Positions 1 to 12,964 of a stretch of 64,000 nucleotides of DNA are shown in pieces. The stretch is from Allium sativum (Eukaryota > Streptophyta > Magnoliopsida > Asparagales > Amaryllidaceae). Each line of letters opens with the position of its first letter. Positions within the stretch are counted from its first letter, which is position 1. A model generated the notes under the pieces. It did not search any database, had not been told where the DNA came from, and saw only the letters and a list, made by a program, of their open reading frames with translations. Made by a program: the position numbers and the translations under genes. Location: NCBI GenBank assembly GCA_030737875.1, contig CM060915.1:900721177-900785176 (forward strand), read 5' to 3'.

Positions 1-47
1 AGACGAGGAAGAGTTTGCGGCTTCTACAAGGAAACTAGGAGGCCGCG
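1..47 (+). other. Possible 3' end of an exon cut by the window edge
   Basis: The first 47 bases stay open in the frame reading DEEEFAASTRKLGGR and are followed at once by a consensus plant splice donor, GTAAGT, at 48-53. The sequence after it becomes AT-rich like an intron. No partner exon was found downstream and I do not recognise the peptide, so it could be chance or the last piece of a gene to the left. Confidence 0.3.
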
Positions 48-1923
48 GTAAGTAAAGAAGCAAAAAAAAAGTTAAAAAAAGAAAGAACAAAAATAGCCCT
101 TTTTTAGGTTCAGGGTTAGTTTTTTAAATTATTACACCTGTTGTGTTATCTAGTGGCAAACCGACAACTTTAGACTTATATGAGGAATTGTTTTTCCTGT
201 TGCAATAAGACGATCTCCATGTAAGTTACCACAAATTCCAAATTGATGATTTGGTTAGTTTCAGATTGATGATGTTCATAATATTGGTAATGTTTACCAC
301 AAATTCCAGTTTGTTTTTGGCATGTTCACACGTCGAGATTTGGTCCCTGTCCTATAGGAGTCTTCATTATGTCATGTTCCATTTATGACTATGCTCTTAA
401 GGTATTGCTGCAACCTCTCTACCTTGAAATCAACCATTTTTTTACATCTCACTATATTCCATATATTTGCTTGCAGCAAAAACAAAGCCTGCTAGAATAT
501 CTAAGATAATTAGATTTTTTGGGGCGAACCTAGATGCTTTAAAGATGGGTTTGTAGCCAACAACCCAGGTGCTTAAGATTGTCTGTATTGTGAAAGTAAG
601 ATCATTGTGCTTGTAATATTTAAAAATAAAATGGGTTTAAAACATGTAAGCTTCTTAAACAAAAAATTAAGGATAATTTTTTGAAATAAGATTACACGAA
701 CAACTGTTTGCATATTTAGGTCGATTATCAAATTATTAGCAGAATTAGGCTGGTTTCTGCCACATCAATCAATGGTTGGTCTTTTAAAAAATTGCATATG
801 GACTCTACTGGGACTTGTGCCTAGAAAAATATATTTGGGCACAACACACTTTTGTGTCAATATGAGGCGCAATCACGAGTAGCGGCAGTGGAATTTTTTC
901 TCGGTATAGTTCCCAATTGCGCCATAATCAATTTCTTTGAAAAAGAAATGCCAACTCGGCATCAGGGCACTGAAAAAAGTTCAGTCTACTTATGCAAATA
1001 GTTAGAAATTTAGTTTAATTTTTTTTCCAAAATTAGCTTAAACTGAAAAATTGTTCCTTTTAGTTTCTTCAAGAACACAGACATATAAGAATTGAAATGA
1101 AAAAAAACCCAAACATTAACCTTAAACATTTAAGAACCTTACTTCCACAATTACTTTCAAAGCTCCTTACTTTTGAATACTGATTTCATAACAAACAAAG
1201 AGTGTGTTCACGAACATTTTTTGACAGAGATTGGAGGTTCAAAGTTGCATTGTTCATGGACTGGTTCTGATCATTGTGGAGGCTTTGGCTTACTGCTTAG
1301 CTGAAGGGATTGTTTAGTCTTTGAACTCTATGTGATGGTATTTATCTATATATATATATTCCAAATTGCACTTCTTATATATTGATATTTGATTCATTGG
1401 AGGTAGATGAAATTTCTTCATCATGTGTCTGTTTACTATATATTTTTTATTATAGAAGGGGAGAAGTAAGTGTAAGAATTAGTATGTGGGATTACTTTAA
1501 AGAAGTTTTTCGTATGAACCATCACTAAATTTGTAGCAACGACTCAAACATGGTTGCGTTAAAGAAAGATTTGTCTAGAACATTTTAAGGAATGGAAATG
1601 TTTCATAACGAACTTGAAAAAGGAAAATCATTTACTCAAGAATTCATGAAGAAAGTGCTGACAAGTATATAGTTGGCAAAACAAGGCATACCTGCATGCA
1701 CATTTAATGAGATATTAATATATGTAACATGATTCTATTATTTTTACATGTTTAGTTCCTATTCTTGATAATGCCTTCGTGTCATGTATAGTTGGTTGTG
1801 GCTACATTTTGTACTTTCATTTAATGAAAGATTCCAATCTTAACTACGTCTCACATTATGACATGGTCCACACATTAAATCATTTTGATGTGACACATAA
1901 TGTGAAGTTTGTTTGGACGGAAG

Positions 1924-1949
1924 ATGCATGAGAGCCAATTCTCATGCAT
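1924..1949. repeat. Perfect 10-bp inverted repeat (hairpin)
   Basis: ATGCATGAGA (1924-1933) and TCTCATGCAT (1940-1949) are exact reverse complements around a 6-base loop. It lies alone in non-coding flank. It is not followed by a T run, and no function is assigned. Confidence 0.7.
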
Positions 1950-2164
1950 GTGCTGATTATTAATGATGCTTGGCCCCTTTATACTGGTTGAAAACATAAA
2001 CTAGTTCATTTCTGGTGTAGTGTAAACTACCTAGAGTATTTCATGAACTGATATACAAATTTCTTGAAATAATTACACATAGGATATTATCATGCCAAAG
2101 CATTATGAAATTTATTTTAACAAAGAGAGAATTATATCATTTAAATTTAACATTTGGATATGCA

Positions 2165-2169
2165 AAACA
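2165..2169. repeat. Target-site duplication of element A, left copy (aaaca)
   Basis: The five bases aaaca lie directly before the TG start of the left LTR and are repeated exactly at 27270-27274 after the CA end of the right LTR. A 5-bp duplication is usual for LTR retrotransposons, so this fixes both ends of element A. Confidence 0.95.
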
Positions 2170-5100
2170 TGTTGGATCTAGATTAACCCTAGAGGGGGGG
2201 GGGGGGTGAATAGGGTTTATCACAGTTTTTGACTGAATTAAAAATCTAACGAGATATATAGTAATAATCAGATCACAGAATATAGAGGAAACAGAAATGC
2301 AGGAAATAAATCACACACAAATATACCCAGCTTCGGTAAAACCCTGCCTACTGATGCATTTCTAAGGTTTCTACTAGGTGATAGAACAGATCCCGCATAC
2401 AAGACCATGTACACTCGCAAACCCTGCTCCTATTCTAACCCTACGCTCAAATCCCTAGACTGATCGATATCTCCTCAATCAGATTTCCCCGAATTACAAC
2501 TCCGTAATCCGTAACCCAGATTTTACAGACTCTGAAACTGACAGTCAACACCCTGACTGATTTACTAGTGTTTTTTTTGTTACAGACCTAGAAACTATTT
2601 CAGAAGTTTACAGAAAGAAATACAAGAAATAATACAAATAAAAATAAAATTAAAAACAACTAGAAACCCTAGGATTTAAAAAGAGGGGTCATCCCCTTTT
2701 TAGCTCTTAAGCAAAAATGGGCTTAGTCCAAAACAAAATGGCCGGCCCCCCTTTCATATTTGTTCAACCCGATCTCCCTTTTGCTCTGAAGAAAAAATAT
2801 GGCGGCTAGGGTTTTAATGTTTGCCCCAAATTCAATCGCGATGGCTTCAGGTTGATGTAATCTGGTTCTCTAATGCCCGATCCCTTTTCTCTTTTGATCT
2901 GGAAAAGTATGGCGGCCTAGGGTTTCCACAAATCCCTAAATCGATCGATTAATTGCTTCTGGAATCAATTCTCTGATGGCTTAATAACTTGCGGCTTGCT
3001 TCTCTTCGATTTGGGAATTTACTCAATCGAAAACAGTGAGTTTTCTGAATTTTTCTGCTTTGAATTCCTTGCGAGTTGTTTTTGGTTTTTTTTTGATGGG
3101 TAGCTTTCCAGTGATGAATGGTTGTGTTTATAGGATTATAAAATCCGATAATTACTCTGATTTCGTTATATGGCTTGATTTGAATTCTACGTGTTTTCCT
3201 CTTTTGATTTTAATCACCTCGGCATAGAAAACAAAATGAATTTGCTGAACCTAGACTTGATTCTTCCCTTGAATGAATTCATACTTGACTTGATTTCAAA
3301 TTGTTGCCCTTTTTTTACCTGAGTACTGAATGATTTTTAGAAGGAAATGATTTGATTTTCTGCAAATTAATTGTCCCACAAAAATGCTTGCCAAATATGT
3401 TCTGCCGTGAGTAAAAACTGGAATCAATTAAAAGATTTTCCAAAAGTATTTCACTGGTTTCTGAAAATCATTTGCCATATATGCTCCATGACTGAAATCT
3501 GAAACTGCTGCCTTGAATTTTTGTGTAGTAACCATGATTTGTTGCCGAGAATCACATCTTTGATTTCCAAAAAAAATTGTGTATTTGGAAATGTTTTGCT
3601 CGAGAAGTAATTTCCTGAAATATACCATTTCTGGAAATAATTAAATGTAGAGAAAGATGTTATAATTTTTTTGATTCCTTGCCAAAACATATTCCATATA
3701 TTGCTACTTTTGAAAACTGTTTTTGCTGGAAATCATATTTCCAAAAGAATACTTGCCAATACTGGAAAATCTCTCATATTTTTAAACCTTGCCAAAATAT
3801 AATTTCCAGTTCTGTTTTGTGTATTGTTCTTGACCCATGCACCAATACGTATGTTCATTTCCATGTTATAAGCTGCTTCTTGAGCTCGACCACTTGCTGT
3901 TGAGTAATGCATGTGTACACACAAACTTGTAAAATGTGAGAACCACTGTGATGCTAAAATCTGCTGCTCCTCCATTTTCATATGCTGATACAGTCTTAAA
4001 ATACATTTATCATTCCTTTGTATTTTGGGTCCATACACACATATGTCATGTTGTTTACTTGCTGTCTTGACCCATTACATATATGCTCTGTCAAGTTTGC
4101 ACTCTTGAGCTCGACATGATCATTTTCCTCCTGTTTGCATATGCATATCTGGCTTGACCAGCTTCACCATAGAACCTGTACTCGACTATCTTGGCTATGT
4201 AAATGCTGATCACTGGTTCCACCCTTTCCTTCCTTGTGCATGCATGAAGGACCAAAAACACTTGTGCTTGTATGTTTCTGGCCATTTGGAGCTTGTGTGT
4301 TCTTGTTAAACTTGCTGCACTTGTTTCTTGGTACATTGGACCATGTAGTTAGATGTACTGTCTTGATCATGCATGCAGCTATGTTCATCTTCATTGCTCC
4401 TCGACACCTTGACTTGACTTGTGCACTACAGCATGCTCACATATTGCTACTCGTCTATGTTGCTTTGTTAACTCAATTGTAAATGATATGATGAACTGCT
4501 GTTCCACCATGTTGACCATTTCAGATTGTATTTCTTGAAAATGTTGCTGCCTTTTTGAACATGAACAAATACTTGTGTTGACATTTTGGCTTGGCTTATG
4601 GACTTTTTGGTTTGATTTTTACATTGAGTTGTTTTTCATGAATGCACTGAGTCGAGTTAGTCCATGTGGCTGCTCCTCAGTTCCACACTGATTGGCGAGG
4701 CAGTGCACACGTGTATACACGTGTGTACATGCAGCCATCAGACAATATTTTCTGTCCCTGTTCATATACAAACTAGCTAGACACAGATCAGATCAAGTCA
4801 TGAAAAATGATGAGAAACACACCAGAAATCTGAGGCAAAATAAAATTTTAAAAATAAAATTTATATTCGCCTATATACAGTTTCGTTTCTATTGCAGTGT
4901 ACTGTGTGTGTGTGTGTTTCATGTGACAGGTAAGAAGATGATGACTGGACTGACTGAGCTGTGAAGACTGGACTGACAGTGCTGTCTGACTAGGAGGCTG
5001 GAGAAAGACGACTAAAGAAGGAAGACATCATGTGTCATTGTTTAAGCAACAGTGTCAAAAAAATGTGTATATTGAGTTGTATGTAAATGATCAGTGATGT

Positions 5101-5479
5101 AGTGAAGAGCTTTGTATAAGAATGAGAGAATTGTACAGCTATTTGTAATAAACAAATTTGTTTGAAATAAAATATCATTCTATTGTTGTCAAACAAACTT
5201 GTCTAATTTATTCAGATTATTTACAAGTACAAATTCCTGTGACGTGTTTAAATAGTGGAGTTATAAACAGTTGTACTGTTTGAATGTTTGAGATATAATA
5301 TTATATTTAAATAAAATACTGTATGAGTATATGAATGTCTGTACAGTCGTATTCTATTTAAATATAAATATTATATTTTTGTCTGTGATAAATATATGAA
5401 ACAGTACAAACACATTTATAATAAAAATATATTTGGTTGTTATCATCAAACAAAAATCATATAATTGTTATATACAACA
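2170..5479 (-). repeat. 3' LTR of element A
   Basis: 3310 bp, aligned end to end with 23954-27269. Visible differences are scattered substitutions, a G13 run near 2194-2206 where the right copy has G6, and a 13-base gap near 3878 (the right copy has extra bases near 25657-25669). Short open frames inside, for example 3036-3227 and 3679-4038, recur in both LTRs, are AT-biased and lack any recognised domain; I treat them as non-coding. Confidence 0.95.
4706..4725. promoter_or_regulatory. 20-bp perfect palindrome with two G-boxes in LTR A (left copy)
   Basis: CACACGTGTATACACGTGTG is its own reverse complement and holds two CACGTG cores, the binding site of plant bHLH and bZIP factors. It is preserved in the other LTR at 26498-26517. 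Within the LTR it lies upstream of most of the LTR on the minus strand, so a role in promoter activity is plausible but inferred. Confidence 0.6.
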
Positions 5480-5745
5480 ATCTCCCCCTTTTGATGATGA
5501 CAAACAAATATGAAGATTTTGAATCTAATAAATGTGTTTGACAGTGAAGCAAACTCCCCCTATTTGAAAGCTCCCCCTATAACAGAAACTCCCCCTATGA
5601 CTGTGCATGAGTGAAAATTGAAATTTTGAACAGAAACTCCCCCTATGACTGTGCATGAGTGAAAAATGAAATTTCAAAATTAAAAATATTTATAAAATAT
5701 TCACTCATAAATCTCAAAATCTCAATCCATTCTCCCCCTTTTGTT
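5480..5745 (-). promoter_or_regulatory. Multiple polypurine tracts of element A
   Basis: On the minus strand an A/G-rich tract of the AAAAGGGGGAGA type directly abuts the start of the 3' LTR (5480-5492), as expected for the plus-strand primer of reverse transcription. Further AGGGGGAG-type tracts occur near 5555, 5571, 5589, 5638 and 5731. Part of this is a direct repeat: ctccccctatgactgtgcat occurs twice about 50 bases apart. Multiplied polypurine tracts are a described Sirevirus trait. Confidence 0.88.
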
Positions 5746-6240
5746 ATCATCAAAAGAATTCAGAATTTAAAAATGGATAAAAAATGACTAACAAATACAA
5801 TACCAACTTAAGAGGAAGAACAGTCATCATAAATCTCAATCCGTCAAACAAAAATCACAATATTCTAAGAACTGGTGGCATATCTCACATTGTAGAGAAT
5901 GACGGATTTACGATGAATTTTATATAAAATGGGGAGAGTAAAAAATGTGTTCCAATTATTTTCCAAAGAATTTTTATAAAAGTGAGGTTCAAAACCATAG
6001 ATGGAATTTGGACTATAATTAATAATTCAATCTGAGTGATAAAATCGAATAATCTCAAATCTCAATACCTATCAATCAACAAATCATAATACGTCATAAG
6101 ATTTTAACACATTTCACAGATTGGAAGATGGATTGATAGGCTGTTTTTATACTCAGAGGAGAATTTCAAATTTATTTCTGTTTTTAGCACTTTATTCTCT
6201 TTTTTTTATCTTTTTTTTAATTTAAGAGCACACTGACCAC

Positions 6241-6337
6241 GCATAACCAGAGCTTGGATTTTTAAATGGGATCAGTCGCAGCTTAAATTATAAGATGTCT
6301 CATAATCATGCATAACCAGAGCTTGGATTTTTAAATG
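6241..6337. repeat. 28-bp direct repeat in element A interior
   Basis: A 28-base segment beginning gcataaccagagcttgg occurs at 6241-6268 and again at 6310-6337 with no visible change. Confidence 0.8.
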
Positions 6338-6924
6338 AGGTTAGAGACACTCTTATATATTAATTATATTTTTATCATTTCCAGCTTTAAAAAAAACTCC
6401 TCGGTATATGAAACCAAATATGGATGATAGAAATGTGGTAGGTACAGAAATGGACTGTGAAATAAATTTCTAAATTAATTATATTATGAAATATGACCAA
6501 CTGTACCGGGATCATTGACAATTCTCAATTTCACTAATTCTGAATAATAATATAGTCATATTTCCATCACGAATATTTCCACTGTTTATTCAAAATGATT
6601 TTTTAAAAGAAAACCCTCCATATTTATATAAAATCATAACGGATGGCAGAAGGATGATAAATAATGAAGATGGTCGTGAAATAATTGCCAGTTCAAAGAT
6701 ATTATAATAAACGTTCAACCATCATGAAAAAATTTAAATCAAATCTCCTCTTGTTGTGAAATATAATGCAGTCACAATTCATCACAAATTCAAATTCTAA
6801 TAATATTTTTTTGATGAATTATAACTACAGTTCAATTCGGATATTGATTTCAATTTCTGAATGAATAATCAATAAATAGTTTTAAAATTGAAAATCAATT
6901 TCAAGATGAAATTAAACATAAAAC

Positions 6925-7240
6925 AAATGAATCTATACAGGGTGCAGATAATTCAAAAAAAAAAACAGATAAGTGATAAAGCTGATACCAATTGTAGTCT
7001 TCTTTATCGAGGAATTTAATTACACCCTGATGGACTATCATGGACATCTCAGACCAAAGAAATTTAAACACAAACCCAGCCAGACAAATTTAGCACATTT
7101 ATTTGTATAAGGCAAAAAAAATGTATGGATCTATACAAGGTGAAAATTTGAAACTAAGTACAGATGGGTGAGAAAAAATATAAGGCGCTTCTGATACCAC
7201 TTGGTGTCTCTATTTACGAGGAATTTTAACATGGTACTGA
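6925..7240. repeat. About 209-bp imperfect tandem duplication in element A interior
   Basis: The block with gaatctatacagggtg, ctgatacca and cgaggaattt (near 6928, 6982 and 7008) recurs as ggatctatacaaggtg, ctgatacca and cgaggaattt (near 7127, 7191 and 7217). Both copies carry a TGGTATCAG core on the minus strand, like part of a Met-tRNA primer site, but they are not beside an LTR. Confidence 0.65.
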
Positions 7241-8499
7241 ACAAGAATGTCATAGACAAAAAAAAATAATTAAGTACCAAGCCCAACCAGATGAGATAAT
7301 AGATTATGCACATGTATCGGAGCAACACAGAACATAGTTTCAAATCATACTGGTCAAGATGATGGCCACATATGATGAATCATGATCTAATGATTAAAAT
7401 ACTGTTTACTTGAAATCATTTGAAGAATATGAAAATTTCAGGATTCAATGAATCGATCACACCAGGTTATTAATTTCAGCTTCAAGATATGTGTGAGATT
7501 CAATAAATCAATAATTTCAAATGATTTTAAACAAACAGATATTCAAATCAAATTATCATGAAATAACAGTGATTTTTAAGACTATATGTTCAAAGAATTT
7601 TCAAGTTATATAAGAGAAATCTCATATCATTTACATCAAGCTTGAGAGATAATTCATGATTAAAAATAATTTATTTGAAATCACTTGAATCAATATCAAG
7701 TTTGAGATATAATGAATTATTCACACAAGATTGATAATTTCAAATTTAGGTGGTATGTGATATTCAAAATATCTAGAATTCCAGATGATTTCAAACAAAA
7801 ACAAATTTCAACCATGATGATAAAAAAATGAATTTCAAGATGTATCACTGATTCAAAGACAATTTAAAATATTCAAGCCAATCTGAAATTTTCTGAAATG
7901 ATCACAACTGATGAATAACAGTGCTGTAAAGAGTATAAATTTTCAAGCCCTCCCAAACTGAATTAGAGGAAACTCAAGACAGCATAAATGTGTGAAATTT
8001 CATTAACTATTAAAATCTTCAAAACAATTTAGAATTCAGATTAACAGTGTTCAAGATATAACAAGAATACGTCAACACCGTTAGGAATTCAGAAAACAGA
8101 AAATGAATTTCAAAACAATTGCAAAAAAAAATTCAGTATCTGGAAATGATTAAAAGTATTAGAGTTCTATACACGCAAAACAAATTTCCAGAATATCATG
8201 AATACTGCAATTCAAGAAGCAAAAAAAAAATATGGCAGTGATAAATCAAATTAGAATAGACAGAAGAAAGAGATAGAAGGGAGAAGAAGAAGAAATAAAC
8301 AAGAAAAAAAAACAGAAAATATTTACAGAGGTGAGTTTAGAGAACATACCAGAATTCAGCGTAAATCAGAATCTCTAACTCATCAGTCTTGGCTTAAGGA
8401 ACTGTGAATGATTACAGTAGTATTGAGCAGCTTGAATTCAAATTTCTTTTGCTTTGCAGTTCCTCAGCCTCCTTCAGTACCTAACTGTTAAAAGGATCG

Positions 8500-8504
8500 A
8501 GTGG
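8500..8504. repeat. Target-site duplication of element B, left copy (agtgg)
   Basis: agtgg precedes the TGAAGCGACC start of the left LTR and recurs exactly at 22456-22460 after the TTATTACA end of the right LTR. Element A sequence continues on both sides, proving nested insertion. Confidence 0.95.
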
Positions 8505-10557
8505 TGAAGCGACCCGAACTTCCCCGGTCTCCGAAGAGATGAGAAAGAACGAATTACTGTGAGGGCAAGACAAATCAGAACGCAGACGGAAGAACATTTC
8601 ATTGCTATTACAACAATTCCATCAGATACAAGAATATACAGAGTATAATTGAATAAATTACATTCGATAAATATCAGAGATTACAATAAATTACATAGCA
8701 GCGGAAAATAATACAAAACACAACTGAAGGTGATATACGGATACAGAGCTTTCCGGATATCATTCCAGCTATAAACCAGGATCCTATGAATATAAATCTG
8801 CAAAACCAAAACTACTAGTTGCCCGTGTGGAAAATAGGGGCACCCAGAGTTTAGGTTAAAACAATAAACTCCAGGTCAGTCATGTGACTGGTGTGAGAAT
8901 TAAAACAGTTATTTAAAACTTTACTTTAAAAGAGAGTAATTCAAGGGACCACGCCGTATAACACGGAACGGGTTTCCTCCCAAGAATACCAGTGCATAGA
9001 ATAAACAGCGCAATGCTTTTTCGAAAAATGAAGCTATTATAAGACCCATGTCCCATCACACAATGCAACGCAAGCCGGAGGATAGAGTTTTCCCTTATAA
9101 TAGCCAAATATGCTTGGTACGTTTAAAACAAATCATTTGATACTATAATAAGTGTATAGTGTCAAAACAATTTCAATCATAAATATGAATCATAGGCGGC
9201 ATGGGTACCATATATCATGTCGCCATACTAGTTCTACAATTAAAACCGCCATACACGTATTGGAAATTGGATTTTCGTCGTGAGTCGAGGCAAGGGGGGA
9301 GATCCTCTCCACTTCGAGACACTCTAGCAAATGCCTCGGGACTACACACTCTGGGCAACCCCGGATGCGGCTAGGCCGGTCCTCACTTACGTTAGAGGAT
9401 TAATTATGCCTGAACACACGTTTCCCGGTCCTTACAGACCTATAATCGAGGCGCCTCATTCCAACAACCACAAAGGTGAAAAGTATATAAATGTCAGGCT
9501 GGTAAGTCACTGACACCACCAAAGCTAGAAAGAAACGTCGTGCTCTCCCAGCGGTCCGTATCCCGTTTTTGACTCATACCGAGGTCTGAGGCTCGCGAAT
9601 CCACGCTATACACAAAGCTGCCACGTAGGCCATGCTTTGATCATCAACCACAAGACTTTGCTTTTCAACAGAAGCCTTGATCCTTGCAACTCAACATGCC
9701 ACACAGGCAATTCATGCCATGCGATTGATATCTATCGATATATAACCTCTAAGCTCGTACGTCTCAGAGAAGGGCGTTAAGCAAGAGAATAAATTCTCCG
9801 TCGCCAAACAGATATATATTTAACAGAAATCAATCAACACAGAATAAAATCCAATGTCAGACACACAATCCATTTACAAGTTCGTTCTGGGTCTGAACGA
9901 AACCGGAGGCACTTTCCTCGCTTATCCATCGATCTCCACATACGTCTGGACGACCACCAACTATTTCCGTCCTCTTGGGTGTACAGCCCAATCAGGATCG
10001 TTAGTAATTACCCAAACGATGTGAAGACTTCCGGTCTTCAACCACCGTCTTCATCTTCGACATATCATCGAATCGGTTATTCAGAATGGGTATAAACCCG
10101 GACTTTCCGAACAACCCGCGTATATTAAAAACAAATGTTACACAAACACAACATACGCCTCATTCCAATTCATATTCTCAGGGAAAGGTTCCCATTAATT
10201 TTATCCAAGATAAATTCTTTAAAATTTATCCTTTAATCTTCCTTTGGATGTCATTTCAAACCAAATTATGGTTTTCCAAACTAGTCGGGATTAACGAACC
10301 ACACCGAAGTAATTATTTATTTTATTTCCCAATCCCAACCTATTCATCCCATGAAGCAAAACTGGTAACACTCCATATCTAACACCACGGTGTTTTCGGT
10401 AAAATTAATTACCATTTCACGTTCAAATCTAATTAAAGATTTAACTATCGTTCTGGAGTAAAACTGGTGATACTCCATTCTCGCTCATTTCTAAATTTGA
10501 TAATTAAGATTATCAATTCACATTTCAGTCTAATTGTAAATTCATTAAAACTCCTTT

Positions 10558-10750
10558 TATTGGGTTAAAGAACTAGTGTCATTTAAAACACAGTCCACGA
10601 CAAACCCAAATCACATTTTATTTATTATCGGGTTAAAGAACTAGTGTTATTTAAAACACAGTCCACGACAAACCCAAATCACATTTTATTTATTATCAGG
10701 TTAAAGAACTAGTGTTATTTAAAACACAGTCCACGACAAACCCATAAATC
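10558..10750. repeat. 66-bp tandem repeat, three copies in left LTR of B (two in right LTR)
   Basis: The unit containing ggttaaagaactagtg and acagtccacgacaaaccc is present three times here and twice at 18075-18190 in the other LTR. The copy-number change arose after insertion, because the LTRs start identical. Confidence 0.85.
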
Positions 10751-11322
10751 AATTCTATTTAAACCCATTTCAAATCCAATTTATTTATTTAAAAATAAAT
10801 GGGTTTTAATTTCAGTTCAAAACTAGTTCATTTCGATAAAAATCTATTTTTGTCTTTTCAAATATGGAGTTTTTCAACCCAATTTTTCCCCAATCATTTC
10901 TTATGATTTTACACAAATTATTACTATTTTTAATAATTTTATCAAGGCCCGTACAGTCGATTTCCATCAACGGCAATCGAACTGCACTTACAGCGACCTT
11001 TTCCAAACTTGATTTGGACGTATCTCCAAATCCAACCGTTAGATTTTAAATTTCTAATATTCGTTAGAAAGCTCTTTTCGATACGAACCCAACGTTTCCG
11101 GTTTTAGGAGAATCCGACGGTCGGATCTCCCGTAATGTCCGTTTGAAATAAATGGTCGAAATTCACGAACTGTTGCGGCGCGGCGTGTTCTATTCAGGCC
11201 ATTATATTATATATATAATATATATTTCGTCGATTTCTATTTAAAACGAATTTTATAAATCGTTTTAAATTCATTTCAAAAACAATTTCAACTTCCATTT
11301 CAATTCAAATCAAAATTAAATT

Positions 11323-11855
11323 TTGCTTTATAAATTCGTTTTAAAATTCATTTCTATTCAATTCAAATTTCAATTCAATTTGAATTCATTTCAATTCGTT
11401 TCCAATTCAATTCGAATTCGTTTTCAATTAAATTCGAATTGGTTTTATATTCAATTCAATTCAAATTCGTTATCTATTCAATTCAATTCGAATTCGTTAA
11501 CTATTCAATTCAATTCAAATTCGTTATTTATCCAATTCAATTCGAATTCGTTAACTATTCAATTCAATTCGAATTCGTTATTTATTCAATTCGAATTCGT
11601 TATTTATTCAATTCGAATTCAATTTGTTATTTATTCAATTCGAATTCAATTCAAATCAAATTCGTTTTCTATTCTATTCAAATTCAATTGATTTTCTATT
11701 CTATTCAAATTCAATTGATTTTCTATTCTATTCAAATTCAATTGATTTTCTATTCTATTCAAATTCAATTGATTTTCTATTCTATTCAAATTTGATTGAT
11801 TTTCTATTCTATTCAAATTCATTTCAAAATATTCGATTTCGAAATCACCCTTCAA
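11323..11855. repeat. A/T-rich minisatellite (attcaattcgaattcgtt and attgattttctattc units)
   Basis: Two families of about 18- to 36-bp units run head to tail. The second unit (about 27 bp, core ttctattctattcaaattc) has about five copies here and about six in the right LTR at 19110-19320. Open frames of up to 193 codons arise on both strands with repetitive IQFNSNS or NLNRIENQ translations; they are repeat artefacts. Confidence 0.85.
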
Positions 11856-11935
11856 TATTCATTTTTAAATGAATAAAATCGATATAAATATCGTTCACGT
11901 CAAAATGGCGTCAATCTAATCAACACGGCTTCATA

Positions 11936-12115
11936 TATTTCTATTTTCAAATATTCTATTTCAAATATTTCCTTTTCAAACATTTCTATTTCAAATATTT
12001 CGTTTTCAAATATTTCTATTTCAAATATTTCGTTTTCAAATATTTCTACTTCAAATATTTCTATTTCAAATATTTCTACTACAAATATTTCTATTTCAAA
12101 TATTTCGTTCAACAC
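11936..12115. repeat. 18-bp minisatellite (tatttctatttcaaatatttcg)
   Basis: Tandem array of near-identical 18-base units alternating tatttc and ttcaaa. The right LTR copy (19411-19617) has additional units. Confidence 0.85.
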
Positions 12116-12964
12116 ATGACTAATCTCAACGGATGAGTACTGTCAACACATGAACCTTTATTTTATATTATTCTTTATTTTCAAAATTGGAATGAGGCCC
12201 AATCAATCACCATATAATATTAATTTTATGGATTTTCATACATCACACGTATATAATAGCATTGAAAAATAATCAACCATCAACCAAAGTGAACTACACT
12301 GTATAAGCATCAAATATAGATATCTAACGCTTATAACAGCCTGTCAATCAATCGATCGACATATTTAATCAACCAGGATGAGTGAACTTCAAATTTCATC
12401 CCAACACCCATGTGGGGTTTCAAACAATCAAACACAGATTTTATTTGTGCAGTTGGGCGATGTGTAAAATTTATCGTCCCAATCAATGTCAGTCAAATCA
12501 GTGTACATAAACAAACCGTTCGGTTTGTAAATGAATATTTATTTATTCACATTCACTATATTCATATTCACGTTAAAAATTATATTTTTAACGATAAAAC
12601 ATTTTATTTTAACATATGAATTTCTATTCAATTCATTTATTCAATAAAATGATATTTTTATTTTTCTAGCATATTTTAGAAAATTTCGGCGGCATAACGG
12701 CACGATACTAGAAACGGGACAAGGCCTAGCCTTATCCCCGGTCTAGTGAAGGCCCACGCCATTCACACATCAATCAAATCCATTCATTTCACCAAACAAT
12801 TCAATTCAAACCAAATAATCTAACTAACTACACAACCAAACAATTAAACAAACAAGCCATCCATGGTCTGTGGATGACGGGTGTCGGGTGCTAATAAACA
12901 CCGTCTGCATCCTAGTATATATATATAACTAGAAAAAAGAAATTAAAGAGTGAGAAATTCTCAC

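Larger units (their letters stand above)
1..2164. other. Old flanking DNA left of element A, no intact gene
   Basis: AT-rich, non-coding by inspection: no long open frame and no transposon signature that I recognise. It was continuous with 27275 onward before element A inserted, because the aaaca duplication joins the two sides. It holds one exon-like segment at its very start and one short hairpin, listed separately. Confidence 0.6.
5746..8499 (-). other. Non-coding interior of element A between gag and polypurine tracts
   Basis: About 2.75 kb of A+T-rich sequence without open frames of interest and without pol motifs. In intact Sireviruses pol and sometimes an envelope-like frame would lie upstream of this kind of spacer. 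It contains short direct duplications listed separately. After about 8400 it continues toward the gag end across the element B insertion point. Confidence 0.7.

Noticed and set aside
11323..11872. Open frames up to 193 codons in the LTRs of element B (also 18769-19350), with repetitive IQFNSNS-type translation
   Set aside because: They come from A/T minisatellites, are open in several frames and on both strands, and change length between LTR copies.
11936..12115. Regular 18-bp repeats that look array-like (CRISPR-like spacing)
   Set aside because: Units are directly tandem without unique spacers, and the sequence is plant transposon DNA.
12912..12964. A further exon downstream of the acidic exon, starting at 12911 and giving an RMQTVFISTRHPSS-like continuation
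   Set aside because: The implied intron is only 53 bases, below the usual plant minimum; kept out of the model.
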